In this document: piece by piece, positions 27,097-36,626 of the stretch
How the letters are laid out: each line of letters starts with the position of its first letter
Position numbering within the stretch: position 1 is the stretch's first letter
From: Variovorax sp.
GTDB taxonomy: Bacteria > Pseudomonadota > Gammaproteobacteria > Burkholderiales > Burkholderiaceae_C
Reading direction: 5' to 3'
Length of the DNA stretch: 64,000 nucleotides
Assembly: GCA_025352265.1 (NCBI GenBank)
Contig: JANXTS010000046.1
Span: 1 to 64,000, forward strand
The notes under the pieces: model-generated
What the model was told of the DNA's origin: nothing
Databases searched by the model: none
What the model saw: the letters and a program-made list of their open reading frames with translations, nothing else
Position numbers and translations under genes: made by a program

Positions 27097-28584
27097 ATGA
27101 ACGTAGCCCAACTTCCTTGCCAGCACAGCGCGCTGGCGTTTGACTTCGACACGCTGCCGCAAGGCCTCTACATTGGCGGTCAGTGGCGCCCGGCCAGCAG
27201 CGGCGGGCAAATCGACGTCGTTGATCCTTCCACTGAAGGCGTGATCGCAACGGTGCCGGATGCCACGGTCGAGGACGCCGCCAGCGCCGTGCAGGCTGCC
27301 GCTCTCGCAGCGCCGGGATGGCGCAAGACCCCACCACGCCAGCGCGCCGAAATACTGCGCCGCTGCTACACGCTGATGACGGAGCGCGCCGAGATGCTGG
27401 CCACGCTGATTTCGCTCGAGAACGGCAAAGCCCTGCGCGATGCGCGCGGCGAGGTGGCGTATGCCGCCGAGTTTTTTCGCTGGAACAGCGAGGAGGCAGT
27501 CCGTATCACGGGAGAGTTCGGCATCGCCCCCTCGGGCAGCAACCGCATCATCGTGGACTACGTACCGATCGGCATCTGCGTGCTGATCACACCCTGGAAC
27601 TTCCCTGCAGCCATGGCAACGCGAAAAATCGCTCCGGCGCTTGCGTCCGGCTGCACGGTCATCCTGAAGCCCGCCAGTGAGACGCCTCTTACCGCCTATG
27701 CCCTGGCTGCGCTGTACGAAGAAGCCGGCGTACCGCCGGGCGTCGTGAACGTTCTCACCACCTCGGAACCCGGAGCGCTGACGGCTGCGATGCTGGCCGA
27801 TCCCCGGGTGCGCAAGCTGTCGTTTACCGGGTCGACGGGCGTTGGCCGCACCCTCTTGGCCGAGGCCGCCAAAAGCGTGGTTTCCTGTGCCATGGAACTT
27901 GGCGGCAACGCGCCTTTCATCGTCTTCGATGACGCGGACCTGGAGGCCGCACTCGACGGCGCCATGATTGCAAAGATGCGCAACGCCGGCGAAGCCTGCA
28001 CGGCGGCCAACCGCATTTACGTGCAGTCCGGCATCCACGACGCGTTCGCACATGGTCTGGCCCAACGGATGACCGCGCTGAAAGTTGGCCCTGGTGCGCA
28101 GGCAGACACCGAATGCGGTCCGATGATCACGCGCAAGGCGGTTCAGAAGATCGATCGGCTGGTGCAGGACGCCATAGAGCGCGGTGCCCGGGTGGTGTGT
28201 GGTGCCGCGGTTCCGGATGGCAACGGCTTCTTTTATCCCCCGACCGTATTAACGGACATTCCAGCCGGTGCCTTGATGGCGCACGAGGAGATCTTCGGCC
28301 CTGTTGCGCCCATCTCGCGCTTTGAGACCGAGGCTGAAGTCATTGCGCGTGCCAACGATACCGAATACGGGCTGGCGTCCTATGTGTACACACGCGACGT
28401 GGGACGCGGTATGCGAGTTGCCGCGGAACTGGAGGCCGGCATGATCGCCATCAACCGTGGGTTGGTCTCCGATCCCGCCGCGCCGTTCGGTGGCGTCAAG
28501 CAAAGCGGTCTGGGCCGCGAGGGCGGGCAGCACCACGGCATCTCGGAGTACATGGAGGCGAAATACATTGCCACCACGTTCTGA
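27097..28584 (+). CDS. NAD(P)-dependent aldehyde dehydrogenase, succinate-semialdehyde type
   Basis: 495 residues. The ALDH fold is complete: [32 protein letters not shown] (cofactor region), FTGSTGVGR, the general base Glu in [12 protein letters not shown] and the nucleophile Cys in EACTAANR, then [10 protein letters not shown]. It most resembles the GabD/SSADH group, which includes sulfolactaldehyde and other semialdehyde dehydrogenases. ATG 27097 lies 23 bases after the alcohol dehydrogenase; the open frame extending back to 26950 is inside that gene. It completes the three-enzyme oxidative operon. Confidence 0.92.
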   Translation: MNVAQLPCQHSALAFDFDTLPQGLYIGGQWRPASSGGQIDVVDPSTEGVIATVPDATVEDAASAVQAAALAAPGWRKTPPRQRAEILRRCYTLMTERAEMLATLISLENGKALRDARGEVAYAAEFFRWNSEEAVRITGEFGIAPSGSNRIIVDYVPIGICVLITPWNFPAAMATRKIAPALASGCTVILKPASETPLTAYALAALYEEAGVPPGVVNVLTTSEPGALTAAMLADPRVRKLSFTGSTGVGRTLLAEAAKSVVSCAMELGGNAPFIVFDDADLEAALDGAMIAKMRNAGEACTAANRIYVQSGIHDAFAHGLAQRMTALKVGPGAQADTECGPMITRKAVQKIDRLVQDAIERGARVVCGAAVPDGNGFFYPPTVLTDIPAGALMAHEEIFGPVAPISRFETEAEVIARANDTEYGLASYVYTRDVGRGMRVAAELEAGMIAINRGLVSDPAAPFGGVKQSGLGREGGQHHGISEYMEAKYIATTF

Positions 28585-28605
28585 GGCGTTGCGTCCCTGA
28601 CGGCT

Positions 28606-28627
28606 CGCCTGCGGTCAGCCGCAGGCG
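28606..28627. terminator. Hairpin between convergent genes, terminator candidate
   Basis: CGCCTGCGG (28606-28614) and CCGCAGGCG (28619-28627) form a perfect 9-base stem with a 4-base loop between the aldehyde dehydrogenase end (28584) and the convergent lipoprotein gene, whose stop codon falls in the loop. No T-tract is present on either side. Confidence 0.5.
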
Positions 28628-29265
28628 CCACCCGGCTTGACCCCGGCCGCGGTCACGCTGCGCGCAATCGCAGAGGCGGCCGTCGCCGTCACGCGCTGCG
28701 CCCCCTGCGCCACGGCGTCGATGCCTGCACCGACCGGCTCGCTCGTGTCGAAGCTGCAAGCGGTGGGCACAGTTTCATCGGAGCGCTTCACAGTCCAGCT
28801 AAAGCTGCCGTCGACACGCGTTCCTTCGATGGCGTCGAAGCGGCGAACCTGTATTGCGATGCGGTAAACCGGCTGCGACGTCTGGCGCCCACCCTTGCTT
28901 GCATCGAAAGCACCGAGCCGACTGGCCACGCCACTCGACAGCGCATCGCGCAGCTCGTCCTCGAAAGAAGACGCCCAACGATGCTGCTCGAGCACATTGA
29001 CTTGCGCGCTGCGGTCACCGTTCTGCCGCACGACCATCTGCGGTCGCGCGAGACTCTCCGGCATCGAAAGTGGTGCGAGTTCGATGTAGAGCGGCGCAGT
29101 GCCAATACCGACCGGGGACGCATTGCTCGCATCCGCAGCTTTCGCAGTGACCGCAGTGCTCGCCGGGTTGGCCAGTGTGTAGTAAGTCGTCGGCTGGCCT
29201 GCACAGCCGGCCACGACCAGGGCGGCCAGCGCGGCGAGCATCGTTGAACTCAAAAGCAACTTCAT
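28615..29265 (-). CDS. pqiC: PqiC-like outer-membrane lipoprotein (ABC-type auxiliary component)
   Basis: 216 residues. The lipoprotein signal is clear: SSTMLAALAALVVAGC, with lipobox VAGC at Cys21. The mature part carries a YYTLANP start and the PLYIELAPLSMPESLARPQMVVR region typical of the PqiC/DUF330 family, which anchors the PqiB tube at the outer membrane. It overlaps pqiB by ATGA (29262-29265), as the last gene of the pqiA-pqiA-pqiB-pqiC operon. Confidence 0.85.
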   Translation of the reverse strand: MKLLLSSTMLAALAALVVAGCAGQPTTYYTLANPASTAVTAKAADASNASPVGIGTAPLYIELAPLSMPESLARPQMVVRQNGDRSAQVNVLEQHRWASSFEDELRDALSSGVASRLGAFDASKGGRQTSQPVYRIAIQVRRFDAIEGTRVDGSFSWTVKRSDETVPTACSFDTSEPVGAGIDAVAQGAQRVTATAASAIARSVTAAGVKPGGACG

Positions 29266-30914
29266 TTCTTGTCGTCCGGTTTGCCGCGCAACAGCGACTC
29301 GGGGTGGCGTTCGAGGTAGTCGGTAAGCACCCGAATAGAGCCGGCAGCGCGGGTCAGTTCACGCAGCGTCTGCCGCACGTCCTGCTGCAGCGGCGAGTCG
29401 TCTGCCAGCGTGCGCTCGGCGCTGTTCAGCGTCTTGCGCGCATCCTTCATGGCCGCGGTGATCTCGGGCGTGACGTCGTTGTTGATGCGGGTCACCGTGG
29501 TCTCGGCGCTTTTCAGCGTCTTGTCGAGCGTGGCCAGGGTCTTGCGCAAGTCGCCTGAGATTTCCTCGTACGGAATCTTGTTCAGCTTGGTCGCGATCTC
29601 CTGCACCTGGTTCTGGATTTCGTCCAGGCTGTTGCCAACGGTCGGCACCTCGATCGGGTTCTTGCTCATGTCGACCTTCACCGGCTTCTCCTTGGGGAAG
29701 AAATCGAGCGCGACATAGACTTGCCCGGTCAGCAGATTGCCGGTGCGCAACTGGGCGCGCAGGCCGCGCGCAATCAGCGCAGATAGCCGCTCTCTGCGCT
29801 CGACCTGTTGATTGGGCAAGTCGCGTGCGCCATCGACCCGCCGCAGCCGATCGGGGTACACCGTGACCAGCACGGGCATCAGGAACGCACGCTCGCTGCG
29901 ATCGAACTGCACGCCCAACGATTTGACCTCGCCGATCGTGATTCCGCGAAAGTCGACTGCCGCGCCCGGCGACAAACCACGCACCGACTGGTTGAAGTAC
30001 ATCAACAGGTTTTGTGACGGACCGTCGGGCTCCCTCATGGCCGCCTGCTCGTCTTCGGCAAGCGAAAAGGTCGTTTCGCTTTTGGCGACAGGCCCCGGCG
30101 TATCGTCCGGCGCCTGAAAAGCGATGCCGCCGAGCAGGATGGTCGTGAGCGACTGCGTCCGCAGCGTAAAGCCGCTGGCGCTGAGTTGCGCATCGATGCC
30201 ACTGGCATGCCAGAAGCGGGTGTTGACGCCGATGAACTTGTCGTACGGTGTGTTGATAAAGACCCGCAGCGTGACGCCGCGGCCATCGCCATCGAGGTCG
30301 AAAGACGCGATCTGCCCAACCTTGACGCGCCGGAAATAGACCGGTGAGCCGATGTCGAGCGAGCCGATGTCGCGCGAGCGCAGCTGGTACTGCGTGCCAT
30401 TGGTATCGCGCGTGATGATCGGCGGAGCCTCCAGTCCGGCGAACTCCCCGCTGCTTTCCTTTGACACGCCGGCATCGGCGCCGATGTAAGCGCCCGACAG
30501 CAAGGTGCCCAGCCCGGAAATACCCGAAGTGTCGAGCCGTGGCCGCACAACCCAGAAGCGCGTGTCTTCGGCCGTAAAGCCGTCGGCGTCCTTGTTGAGT
30601 TGCACCAGAACGCGAACGTGCGAGCGATCGCGTGCCAGCCGAATGCGCTCGACCACGCCGATTTGCACGTCCTTGTACTTGATCGCTGTCTTACCGGCTT
30701 CGAGGCCGTCGGCGGTCTTGAAGGTCAACACCACTTCCGGCCCGCGTTCCCACAGGATGCGGGCTACCAGCGCGATGCCGACCAGCGCCGCGATGATCGG
30801 AATCAACCAGATCAGCGAAGGTATCCAGTCGCGGCGACGCACCACGCGCGGCGCGGGTACGTCAGGCACATCGGGCGGATTCGGCACAGGCTCCTGGGTT
30901 CGCTCTTCGCTCAT
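29262..30914 (-). CDS. pqiB: PqiB-type MCE (MlaD) lipid-transport protein
   Basis: 550 residues. An N-terminal membrane segment (IPSLIWLIPIIAALVGIALVARIL) is followed by three MCE/MlaD domains (VVLTFKTADGLEAGKTAIKYKD; IGSPVYFRRVKVGQIASF; RGLSPGAAVDFRGITIGEVKSLG) and a long C-terminal coiled coil (~430-520). PqiB hexamers form a tunnel across the periplasm that carries lipids between membranes. ATG 30914 was chosen; a GTG at 30923 immediately follows the pqiA stop and is an alternative. Architecture matches E. coli PqiB. Confidence 0.92.
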   Translation of the reverse strand: MSEERTQEPVPNPPDVPDVPAPRVVRRRDWIPSLIWLIPIIAALVGIALVARILWERGPEVVLTFKTADGLEAGKTAIKYKDVQIGVVERIRLARDRSHVRVLVQLNKDADGFTAEDTRFWVVRPRLDTSGISGLGTLLSGAYIGADAGVSKESSGEFAGLEAPPIITRDTNGTQYQLRSRDIGSLDIGSPVYFRRVKVGQIASFDLDGDGRGVTLRVFINTPYDKFIGVNTRFWHASGIDAQLSASGFTLRTQSLTTILLGGIAFQAPDDTPGPVAKSETTFSLAEDEQAAMREPDGPSQNLLMYFNQSVRGLSPGAAVDFRGITIGEVKSLGVQFDRSERAFLMPVLVTVYPDRLRRVDGARDLPNQQVERRERLSALIARGLRAQLRTGNLLTGQVYVALDFFPKEKPVKVDMSKNPIEVPTVGNSLDEIQNQVQEIATKLNKIPYEEISGDLRKTLATLDKTLKSAETTVTRINNDVTPEITAAMKDARKTLNSAERTLADDSPLQQDVRQTLRELTRAAGSIRVLTDYLERHPESLLRGKPDDKK

Positions 30915-30923
30915 TGATTGCAC

Positions 30924-31637
30924 TCATTCATTTGAAATTCTTTTGGTATCCCAGATCAACCGCGGATCGAAGCTGATCGAAGCCAGCATGGTCAGCACGA
31001 CCACCGCGGCAAAGGCGCCGATCCCGACCCCCGCCGTCACTTCGGCAAATCCCTTGATGCGCACCAGGCCGGCGAGCAGCGACACCACGAAGACGTCCAG
31101 CATCGACCATCGGCCGATGATTTCGAGTAAGCGATAGAGCTTGGCCCGCTCGAGCTGGCGCCAGTCGCTGTGCCGTTGCGCCATCACCGTCAGCAAAAAC
31201 AGCGCCGACAATTTGAACAGCGGCACCAGGAAACTGGCCGTGAAGATCAGTGCTGCGAGCCCGTAGGAACCCGACACCCAGAAAAAGATGATGCCGCTCA
31301 GGATGGTGTCTTGCTGGGTGCCGAACAGGCTGGTCGTGATCATCACCGGCAGCATGTTTGCCGGAACGTACATCACGGCCGCGGCGATCAACAAGGCCCA
31401 TGTGCGGCGGATGCTGTCGGGCTTACGTTTGCGCAGGCGCGTGCCGCAGCGACCGCACGGGTCGCCGTCGTGAGCTTGCCGCCACACCGTGGCGCAATGA
31501 TGGCATTCACGCAGGCCGAGTTCGGCCGCGGTGGCCAGCGTGCCGCTACCTTCGTCGACGCAAGTGTGTGTCGACGCGTTGCCGGCCAGCCCGGCCACCC
31601 GTGTGCCGAAAGCGTTGAGCGAATCAGGCACTTTCAA
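30924..31637 (-). CDS. pqiA: PqiA-type membrane protein, second copy
   Basis: About 237 residues. The N-terminal region holds a zinc-ribbon-like CHHCATVW...GDPCGRCGTRL, then four membrane helices (LLIAAAVMYVPANMLPVMI, GIIFFWVSGSYGLAALIFTASFLVPLFKLSALF, MLDVFVVSLLAGLV, GIGAFAAVVVLTMLAS) with the PqiA features PANMLPVM and RWSMLDVFVVSLL. The start is unusual: the best reading is TTG 31637, which overlaps the preceding stop as TTGA and has GGAG eight bases before it; GTG 31631 is the alternative. The open frame upstream is antisense-like sequence of the other pqiA. Confidence 0.85.
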   Translation of the reverse strand: MKVPDSLNAFGTRVAGLAGNASTHTCVDEGSGTLATAAELGLRECHHCATVWRQAHDGDPCGRCGTRLRKRKPDSIRRTWALLIAAAVMYVPANMLPVMITTSLFGTQQDTILSGIIFFWVSGSYGLAALIFTASFLVPLFKLSALFLLTVMAQRHSDWRQLERAKLYRLLEIIGRWSMLDVFVVSLLAGLVRIKGFAEVTAGVGIGAFAAVVVLTMLASISFDPRLIWDTKRISNE

Positions 31638-32272
31638 GATGTCGGCTCCGGTGGATGCTCGGACGTCGGATTTTCGAATGCCATTTCCCAGAACGCGCGG
31701 GGATCGAACGACACCACTGCGGTCAGCAGCACCGTCAGCCCGACGAAAGCCCAAAGTGCCGGGCCTGCCACGACCGTCGCCATGCCCGACAGCTTGACGA
31801 TGGCGACCAGCACGCCCAACAGAAACACTTCGATCATTCCCCAAGGGCGAAGCGACTGGAGTACCCGCACCAGCAGTGCGAAGCCAGGTGGCCGCGCGCC
31901 GCGCGCGAGCGGGACCAGCAGGTAGAAGAGGATCAGCAGCTGTGCGAGGGGAAACAGCAAGGTCGTCGCCAAGACCAGCAGCGCCACCGGCGACATGCCC
32001 TCCCCGGTCAGCGCGACCACCGCACCGAACAACGTGGTCTGGCTGCGGCGACCCTGCAACTCGATCTCGACGATCGGAAACAGATTGGCGATGGCGAACA
32101 GGATCAGGCTTGCCACTGTGAGCGGGAGGATGCGGCGCTTCTGCTCGCCGGCATTGCGGGCAAGCTCGGTGCCGCAGCGCCGGCAGCGGGCCACCTCGCG
32201 GCGCCGCAGGGTCGCGTGCCGATAGACCGCATCGCAGCCATCGCACACCGTCACACCGGGAAGTTCAGTCAT
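31634..32272 (-). CDS. pqiA: PqiA-type membrane protein, first copy
   Basis: 212 residues. A zinc-ribbon-like start (VCDGCDAVY...ARCRRCGTEL) precedes four membrane helices (LTVASLILFAIANLFPIVEIEL, VALLVLATTLLFPLAQLLILFYLLVPL, WGMIEVFLLGVLVAIVKL, LWAFVGLTVLLTAVVSFDPRAFW). E. coli PqiA contains two such modules in one chain; here they are two genes, translated in a coupled way. It heads the operon and is divergent from the MATE gene, with 57 bases between starts. Confidence 0.88.
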   Translation of the reverse strand: MTELPGVTVCDGCDAVYRHATLRRREVARCRRCGTELARNAGEQKRRILPLTVASLILFAIANLFPIVEIELQGRRSQTTLFGAVVALTGEGMSPVALLVLATTLLFPLAQLLILFYLLVPLARGARPPGFALLVRVLQSLRPWGMIEVFLLGVLVAIVKLSGMATVVAGPALWAFVGLTVLLTAVVSFDPRAFWEMAFENPTSEHPPEPTS

Positions 32273-32329
32273 GCCGCGATTCTGCCCAAAGCCGGCGAAC
32301 AGGTCGTGCGAGCGGGCAGAATCCCTCGC

Positions 32330-33736
32330 ATGTTTTCAGACCCGAAGGTGCCGCGCGTCGCGACATCCGACCTGACCGATCCAGCCGGTCGCTCATCCCA
32401 CCCGTTGTGGAAGACCTTTCTTTTCTTCCTCGCGCCGATGTTGCTCAGCAACATTCTGCAGTCGCTGTCCGGCACGCTCAACAACATCTACGTCGGCCAG
32501 ATGCTTGGCGTGGGCGCGCTGGCGGCGGTGTCGAGCTTCTTTCCGGTGATGTTCTTTTTCATTGCCTTCGTCATCGGACTGGGCGCCGGCGCGTCGGTGC
32601 TCATCGGCCAGGCATGGGGCGCGGGCGACGTCGACAAGGTCAAGGCCGTGGCCGGCACGACGCTCACCGTAGGCGTGCTGATGGGCCTGTTGGTCGCGCT
32701 ATTCGGCGGCGTGTTTACGACGCCGATGCTGGCCGTGCTCGGCACGCCGGCCGACGTGCTTGCGGACTCGACGCGCTACGCCCGCATCATGTTGATCGCG
32801 ATGCCGGGGCTCTTCGTGTTCCTGCTGTCGACGGCCATGCTGCGCGGCGTCGGCGACACCGTCACGCCGTTGATGACGCTGTTCATCTCGACGTTGACCG
32901 GCCTTGTCGTTACACCGGCGCTGATCCGGGGCTGGGGCGGTTTGCCGCAGCTCGGCGTGGCGAGTGGCGCCTGGGCCACTACGGTGGCGTTCGTTGTCGC
33001 GACGCTGTGGCTCGGCTGGCGGCTGCGCCACCGCAAGAGCCCGCTGGCGCCCGATGCGGACTTCATGCGGCACCTGCGCATCAACCCGAAGCTGCTGAAG
33101 GCGGTGCTCAAGATCGGCGTCCCTACGGGCGTGCAGACCATCATCATCGCGTTGGCCGAGATCGCGCTGCTGTCGATGGTCAACAGCTACGGGTCGAGCG
33201 CAACGGCGGCGTATGGTGCGGTCAATCAGGTGGTGGCGTACGTCCAGTTCCCGGCCATCTCGATCGCGATCACCGCATCGATCCTGGGCGCCCAGGCCAT
33301 TGGCGCGGGTCATGCCGACAGGCTCGGCGCCATCGCGCGGACGGCGCTGGTCATGAACCTGTGCCTGACCGGGGGCCTGGTGCTGCTGGGCTATCTGTTC
33401 TCGCGTCACCTGATGGCCTTGTTCATCACCAGCGCGCCGGTGATCGACATCGCTCAATCACTGCTGCACATCATGCTGTGGAGCCTTGTCATCTTCGGCA
33501 TGGCGTCGGCGCTGTCCGGGATCATGCGGGCCAGCGGCTCGGTGCTGGTGCCGACGCTGATCTCCATCGTGTGCATCGTCGGTGTCGAGGTGCCAGTGGC
33601 GTGGGTCGTGAGCCATCGCATCGGGCTGAACGGGGTGTGGGTGGCTTACCCGGCTGCGTTCGTGGCGATGTTGATTCTGCAGACGTCGTATTACCGGGCT
33701 GTGTGGCGCAAGAAGGCGATCAAACGCCTGCTTTAG
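32330..33736 (+). CDS. MATE family efflux transporter
   Basis: 468 residues with about twelve membrane helices in two homologous halves (PMLLSNILQSLSGTLNNIYVGQMLG in the first, KIGVPTGVQTIIIALAEIALLSMVNSYG in the second). MatE proteins export drugs or metabolites by cation antiport at the inner membrane. ATG 32330 was chosen because the membrane-protein homology begins about 20 residues later; the longer frame from 31655 is antisense to pqiA. The internal duplication and GQAWGAGD-type loop are intact. Confidence 0.92.
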   Translation: MFSDPKVPRVATSDLTDPAGRSSHPLWKTFLFFLAPMLLSNILQSLSGTLNNIYVGQMLGVGALAAVSSFFPVMFFFIAFVIGLGAGASVLIGQAWGAGDVDKVKAVAGTTLTVGVLMGLLVALFGGVFTTPMLAVLGTPADVLADSTRYARIMLIAMPGLFVFLLSTAMLRGVGDTVTPLMTLFISTLTGLVVTPALIRGWGGLPQLGVASGAWATTVAFVVATLWLGWRLRHRKSPLAPDADFMRHLRINPKLLKAVLKIGVPTGVQTIIIALAEIALLSMVNSYGSSATAAYGAVNQVVAYVQFPAISIAITASILGAQAIGAGHADRLGAIARTALVMNLCLTGGLVLLGYLFSRHLMALFITSAPVIDIAQSLLHIMLWSLVIFGMASALSGIMRASGSVLVPTLISIVCIVGVEVPVAWVVSHRIGLNGVWVAYPAAFVAMLILQTSYYRAVWRKKAIKRLL

Positions 33737-33921
33737 CGCCGACTGCCAGCGTCACCTCGTCGTGAGGCGCCCGCTTGCAACGCCCCGCCGTTTGCGGGAA
33801 AAAATCATCTTTTTTGAAGGCGCGGTAGCGCGTCAGGCTAAACCGTCTCACGCACGTGCTGACAATGCAGAGTGCGGCGCGGAATCCCCACGTCCAAATG
33901 CTGCACGCAACAGGGAGTGAT

Positions 33922-34395
33922 ATGAAAATAAATGTGAACGGAACAGTTCACGAAGTACGCGCGCCGGCAGAGATGCCTTTGCTGTGGGTTCTTCGTGATC
34001 GCCTTGACCTGACCGGAACCAAATTCGGCTGCGGGCACGGCGTTTGTGGTGGCTGCATGGTCTCCATCGACGGTGCGCAAGAGCATGCGTGCCAGGTGAC
34101 CTGTGGCGATATCGCTGGCAAGGCCGTGACCACCATCGAGGGTCTTCATGGTCCGGTCGCCGAGGCGCTCTTCTCAGCCTGGGAAGCAATCGATGTTTCG
34201 CAGTGCGGCTTTTGTCAGCCGGCACAGATCATGAGCGCGTCGATTCTGCTGGCGCACAACATCGACCCTACCGACGACGACATCGACGAAGCGTTGAAGC
34301 ACAACCTGTGTCGCTGCGGCACCTATGGCCGCATTCGGCAAGCCGTGCATCGCGCGGCCGGCGTGCTGCGTGCCGCCGAATTGGCGGTCGCATGA
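33922..34395 (+). CDS. 2Fe-2S subunit of a molybdenum hydroxylase (IorA/CoxS-like)
   Basis: 157 residues with eight Cys in two clusters: the plant-type ferredoxin CGHGVCGGCMV...C near residues 36-60 and the C-terminal CGFCQPAQ...CRCGTYGRIRQA. These subunits pass electrons from the molybdopterin subunit. AGGGAG lies 8 bases before ATG 33922. It overlaps the large subunit by ATGA. The closest named relatives are the alpha subunits of isoquinoline 1-oxidoreductase and aldehyde oxidase-like enzymes; the substrate is unknown. Confidence 0.92.
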   Translation: MKINVNGTVHEVRAPAEMPLLWVLRDRLDLTGTKFGCGHGVCGGCMVSIDGAQEHACQVTCGDIAGKAVTTIEGLHGPVAEALFSAWEAIDVSQCGFCQPAQIMSASILLAHNIDPTDDDIDEALKHNLCRCGTYGRIRQAVHRAAGVLRAAELAVA

Positions 34396-36626
34396 GCGAA
34401 GAAGTCCACATGCCGCCGCCCCGCGGCACGACCTTGCTTTTTCCGGCGATGGCTGACCCGCTCTCCTTCATCCGGCTCGATGCCGACGACAAAGTGACAG
34501 TTGTCTCCAAGAGCATGGAAATGGGCCAGGGCATCTACACCGGCCTCGCCACCCTGGTGGCTGAAGAACTCGATGCCCGCCATGACCAGATGCGCGTAGT
34601 CGCTGCGCCAATCGGCCAGGCCTACGGCAACGTGCTGATGGGCGGTGGCCAGGGCACCGGCGGCCAGACGTCGGTGCAAGCCGGCTACATGGTCATGCGC
34701 CAGGCTGGCGCGGCGATGCGCAGCATGATCCTGTCCGCTGCGGCCACGCGCTGGTCGGTCGAGCCCGGCTCGTTGGAAATCGAACAGGGAGTCGTTCGCG
34801 AGCGTGACGGCACGCGCAGCGCGCGCTTCGGCGAACTCGCGCACGACGCCATGGCGCAATCGGTGCCGGCCGACGTCGCGGTCAAGGACGCTTCGCGCTT
34901 CATCTACATCGGCAAGCCGTTCGCGCGGCTCGATACGGTGGACAAGATTCGCGGGCAAACCCGCTTCACGCAGGACCTGAAGCTGCCCGCCATGCTGACA
35001 GCAGTGATCGCACGCCCAAGCCGTGCGGGTGCGGTCGTGGCTCGCTTTGACGCCGCCCCAGCACTCGCATTTCCCGGAGTGCGTCACGTCGTTCAGGTGC
35101 CCGCCGGCGTCGCCGTGGTGGCCGACGATTTCTGGACGGCCATGCAAGGACGCGATCTGCTGCAGATCGAGTGGGATTCGTCGCAAACTTTTCGCAAGTC
35201 GTCCGCCGACATCTACGCCGAGCTCGAAGCGATGGTCAACTCGGACTCCGGCACCGTGGCGGCCGCGCAAGGAGATGTGACGGCAGGACTCACCGGCGCG
35301 GTCACGCAGTTGCACGGCCACTTCCAGGTGCCTTACCAAGCGCACGCACCCATGGAGACGATGAACATCGTGGTCCAGTTGGGCGATGGTGCGCTGCAAG
35401 TCTGGGGGGGAATGCAAATGGTGTCGATCGACCAGTTCCAGCTGGCTCAGGCGGCCGGCGTGAGGCCCGACAAGGTCACCTTCCACATGCAGATGACGGG
35501 TGGCAGCTTCGGGCGCTGCGCCACCGCGCACAGTGTTCCGGGCATCGAAGCCTTGAGCATCGTTGGAGCGCTGAGCACCAACGTCCCGCTCAAGCTCATG
35601 TACGACCGGCCCGACGACATGGCCGGACCGCACAACGCCTACAGGCCGGCCTTCGTGCACCGCATCGACGCGGGGCTCGACGCGGAGGGTCGACTGGTCG
35701 CGTGGCGGCATCGGCTCGCCGGGCAGTCGGTCGCTACCGGCACGTTGATGGAAGGCGGCATGGTGCACGACGGTGTAGACACCTTTTCGGTAGAAGGTGG
35801 CATCGATCAGCCCTACGACATACCAAACCTGCGCATCGAGTTGCACAGCCCGAATTATCCGATCACACCGTCTTGGCTTCGTACCTCCGGCGTGTTTCAC
35901 AACGCCTTTGCCATCGAGTCCATGATGGACATGCTGGCACTTGCCGCGAACAAGGATCCGATCAAGTTCCGGCGCGCTGCCCTGCCCGCGGAATCGCGCG
36001 AACGCGGCTGTATCGATCTGGTCGCCGACAAGGCGGGGTGGTTCGAGCCCATGGCGGCCGCTTCCAACAGTGGCCGTCGCGGGCGCGGCGTTGCCGTGAC
36101 CTTCGGTCACCGCTCCTACGGCGCTGTGGTCGTGGAAGTCACGGTGGCAGCCGATGGCAAGTCGTATTCCGTCGACCGCGTCGTCGCGGCGCTCGATTGC
36201 GGCCTGGTCATCAACCCGGACAACGTCGTCTCGCAGATGGAAGGGTCGGTGGCGTTCGGCTTGTCATTGGCGCGCTTCGGTCAGATCACCTTCACCGATG
36301 GCGAGGTCGACCAGCAGTTCTTCTCCGACTACCACGTGACGCGCATGCACACGATGCCGTCCGTGGAGTCGCACATCGTGCAGTCGCCGCAACCGCCGAG
36401 CGGCGCCAGCGAGACGATTGCCTGCGTCATCGCGCCGGCGCTGGCCAACGCCCTGGCGATGGCGTGCGGTCAACGGTGCCATGCGGTGCCATTGGTGCTG
36501 GCCGGCGAAGTGATCGAGCCCTGGTCTGTGCCGGCCGGGCTGAACACTTTTGCCGGTGCGTCGGGCTGGCGCCCGCCCGCAGGATGGCTACCGATCTCGT
36601 CGCGCGAGCCGGCCCGCCATGGATAG
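34392..36626 (+). CDS. Molybdopterin-binding subunit of a molybdenum hydroxylase (IorB-like)
   Basis: 744 residues of the xanthine oxidase family, one-chain IorB type. Motifs include SKSMEMGQGIYTGLATLVAEEL, GGGQGTGGQTSV, FQVPYQAHAPMETMN, GGSFGR and, near the end, PPSGASETIA, whose Glu is the probable catalytic base. The family hydroxylates N-heterocycles or aldehydes with water-derived oxygen. Unlike many IorB proteins, no twin-arginine or other signal peptide is seen at the start, so it may act in the cytosol. No electron-accepting cytochrome or XdhC maturation gene is adjacent. Confidence 0.9.
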   Translation: MSEEVHMPPPRGTTLLFPAMADPLSFIRLDADDKVTVVSKSMEMGQGIYTGLATLVAEELDARHDQMRVVAAPIGQAYGNVLMGGGQGTGGQTSVQAGYMVMRQAGAAMRSMILSAAATRWSVEPGSLEIEQGVVRERDGTRSARFGELAHDAMAQSVPADVAVKDASRFIYIGKPFARLDTVDKIRGQTRFTQDLKLPAMLTAVIARPSRAGAVVARFDAAPALAFPGVRHVVQVPAGVAVVADDFWTAMQGRDLLQIEWDSSQTFRKSSADIYAELEAMVNSDSGTVAAAQGDVTAGLTGAVTQLHGHFQVPYQAHAPMETMNIVVQLGDGALQVWGGMQMVSIDQFQLAQAAGVRPDKVTFHMQMTGGSFGRCATAHSVPGIEALSIVGALSTNVPLKLMYDRPDDMAGPHNAYRPAFVHRIDAGLDAEGRLVAWRHRLAGQSVATGTLMEGGMVHDGVDTFSVEGGIDQPYDIPNLRIELHSPNYPITPSWLRTSGVFHNAFAIESMMDMLALAANKDPIKFRRAALPAESRERGCIDLVADKAGWFEPMAAASNSGRRGRGVAVTFGHRSYGAVVVEVTVAADGKSYSVDRVVAALDCGLVINPDNVVSQMEGSVAFGLSLARFGQITFTDGEVDQQFFSDYHVTRMHTMPSVESHIVQSPQPPSGASETIACVIAPALANALAMACGQRCHAVPLVLAGEVIEPWSVPAGLNTFAGASGWRPPAGWLPISSREPARHG

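Noticed and set aside
33784..33804. GC-rich stem followed by six A
   Set aside because: CCCGC/GCGGG (33784-33798) is followed by A, not T, on the plus strand, and on the minus strand the T-run comes before the stem, so it is not an intrinsic terminator in either direction.
34323..36110. 595-codon minus-strand frame
   Set aside because: Antisense to the molybdopterin subunit; His-rich shadow reading without any start signal.
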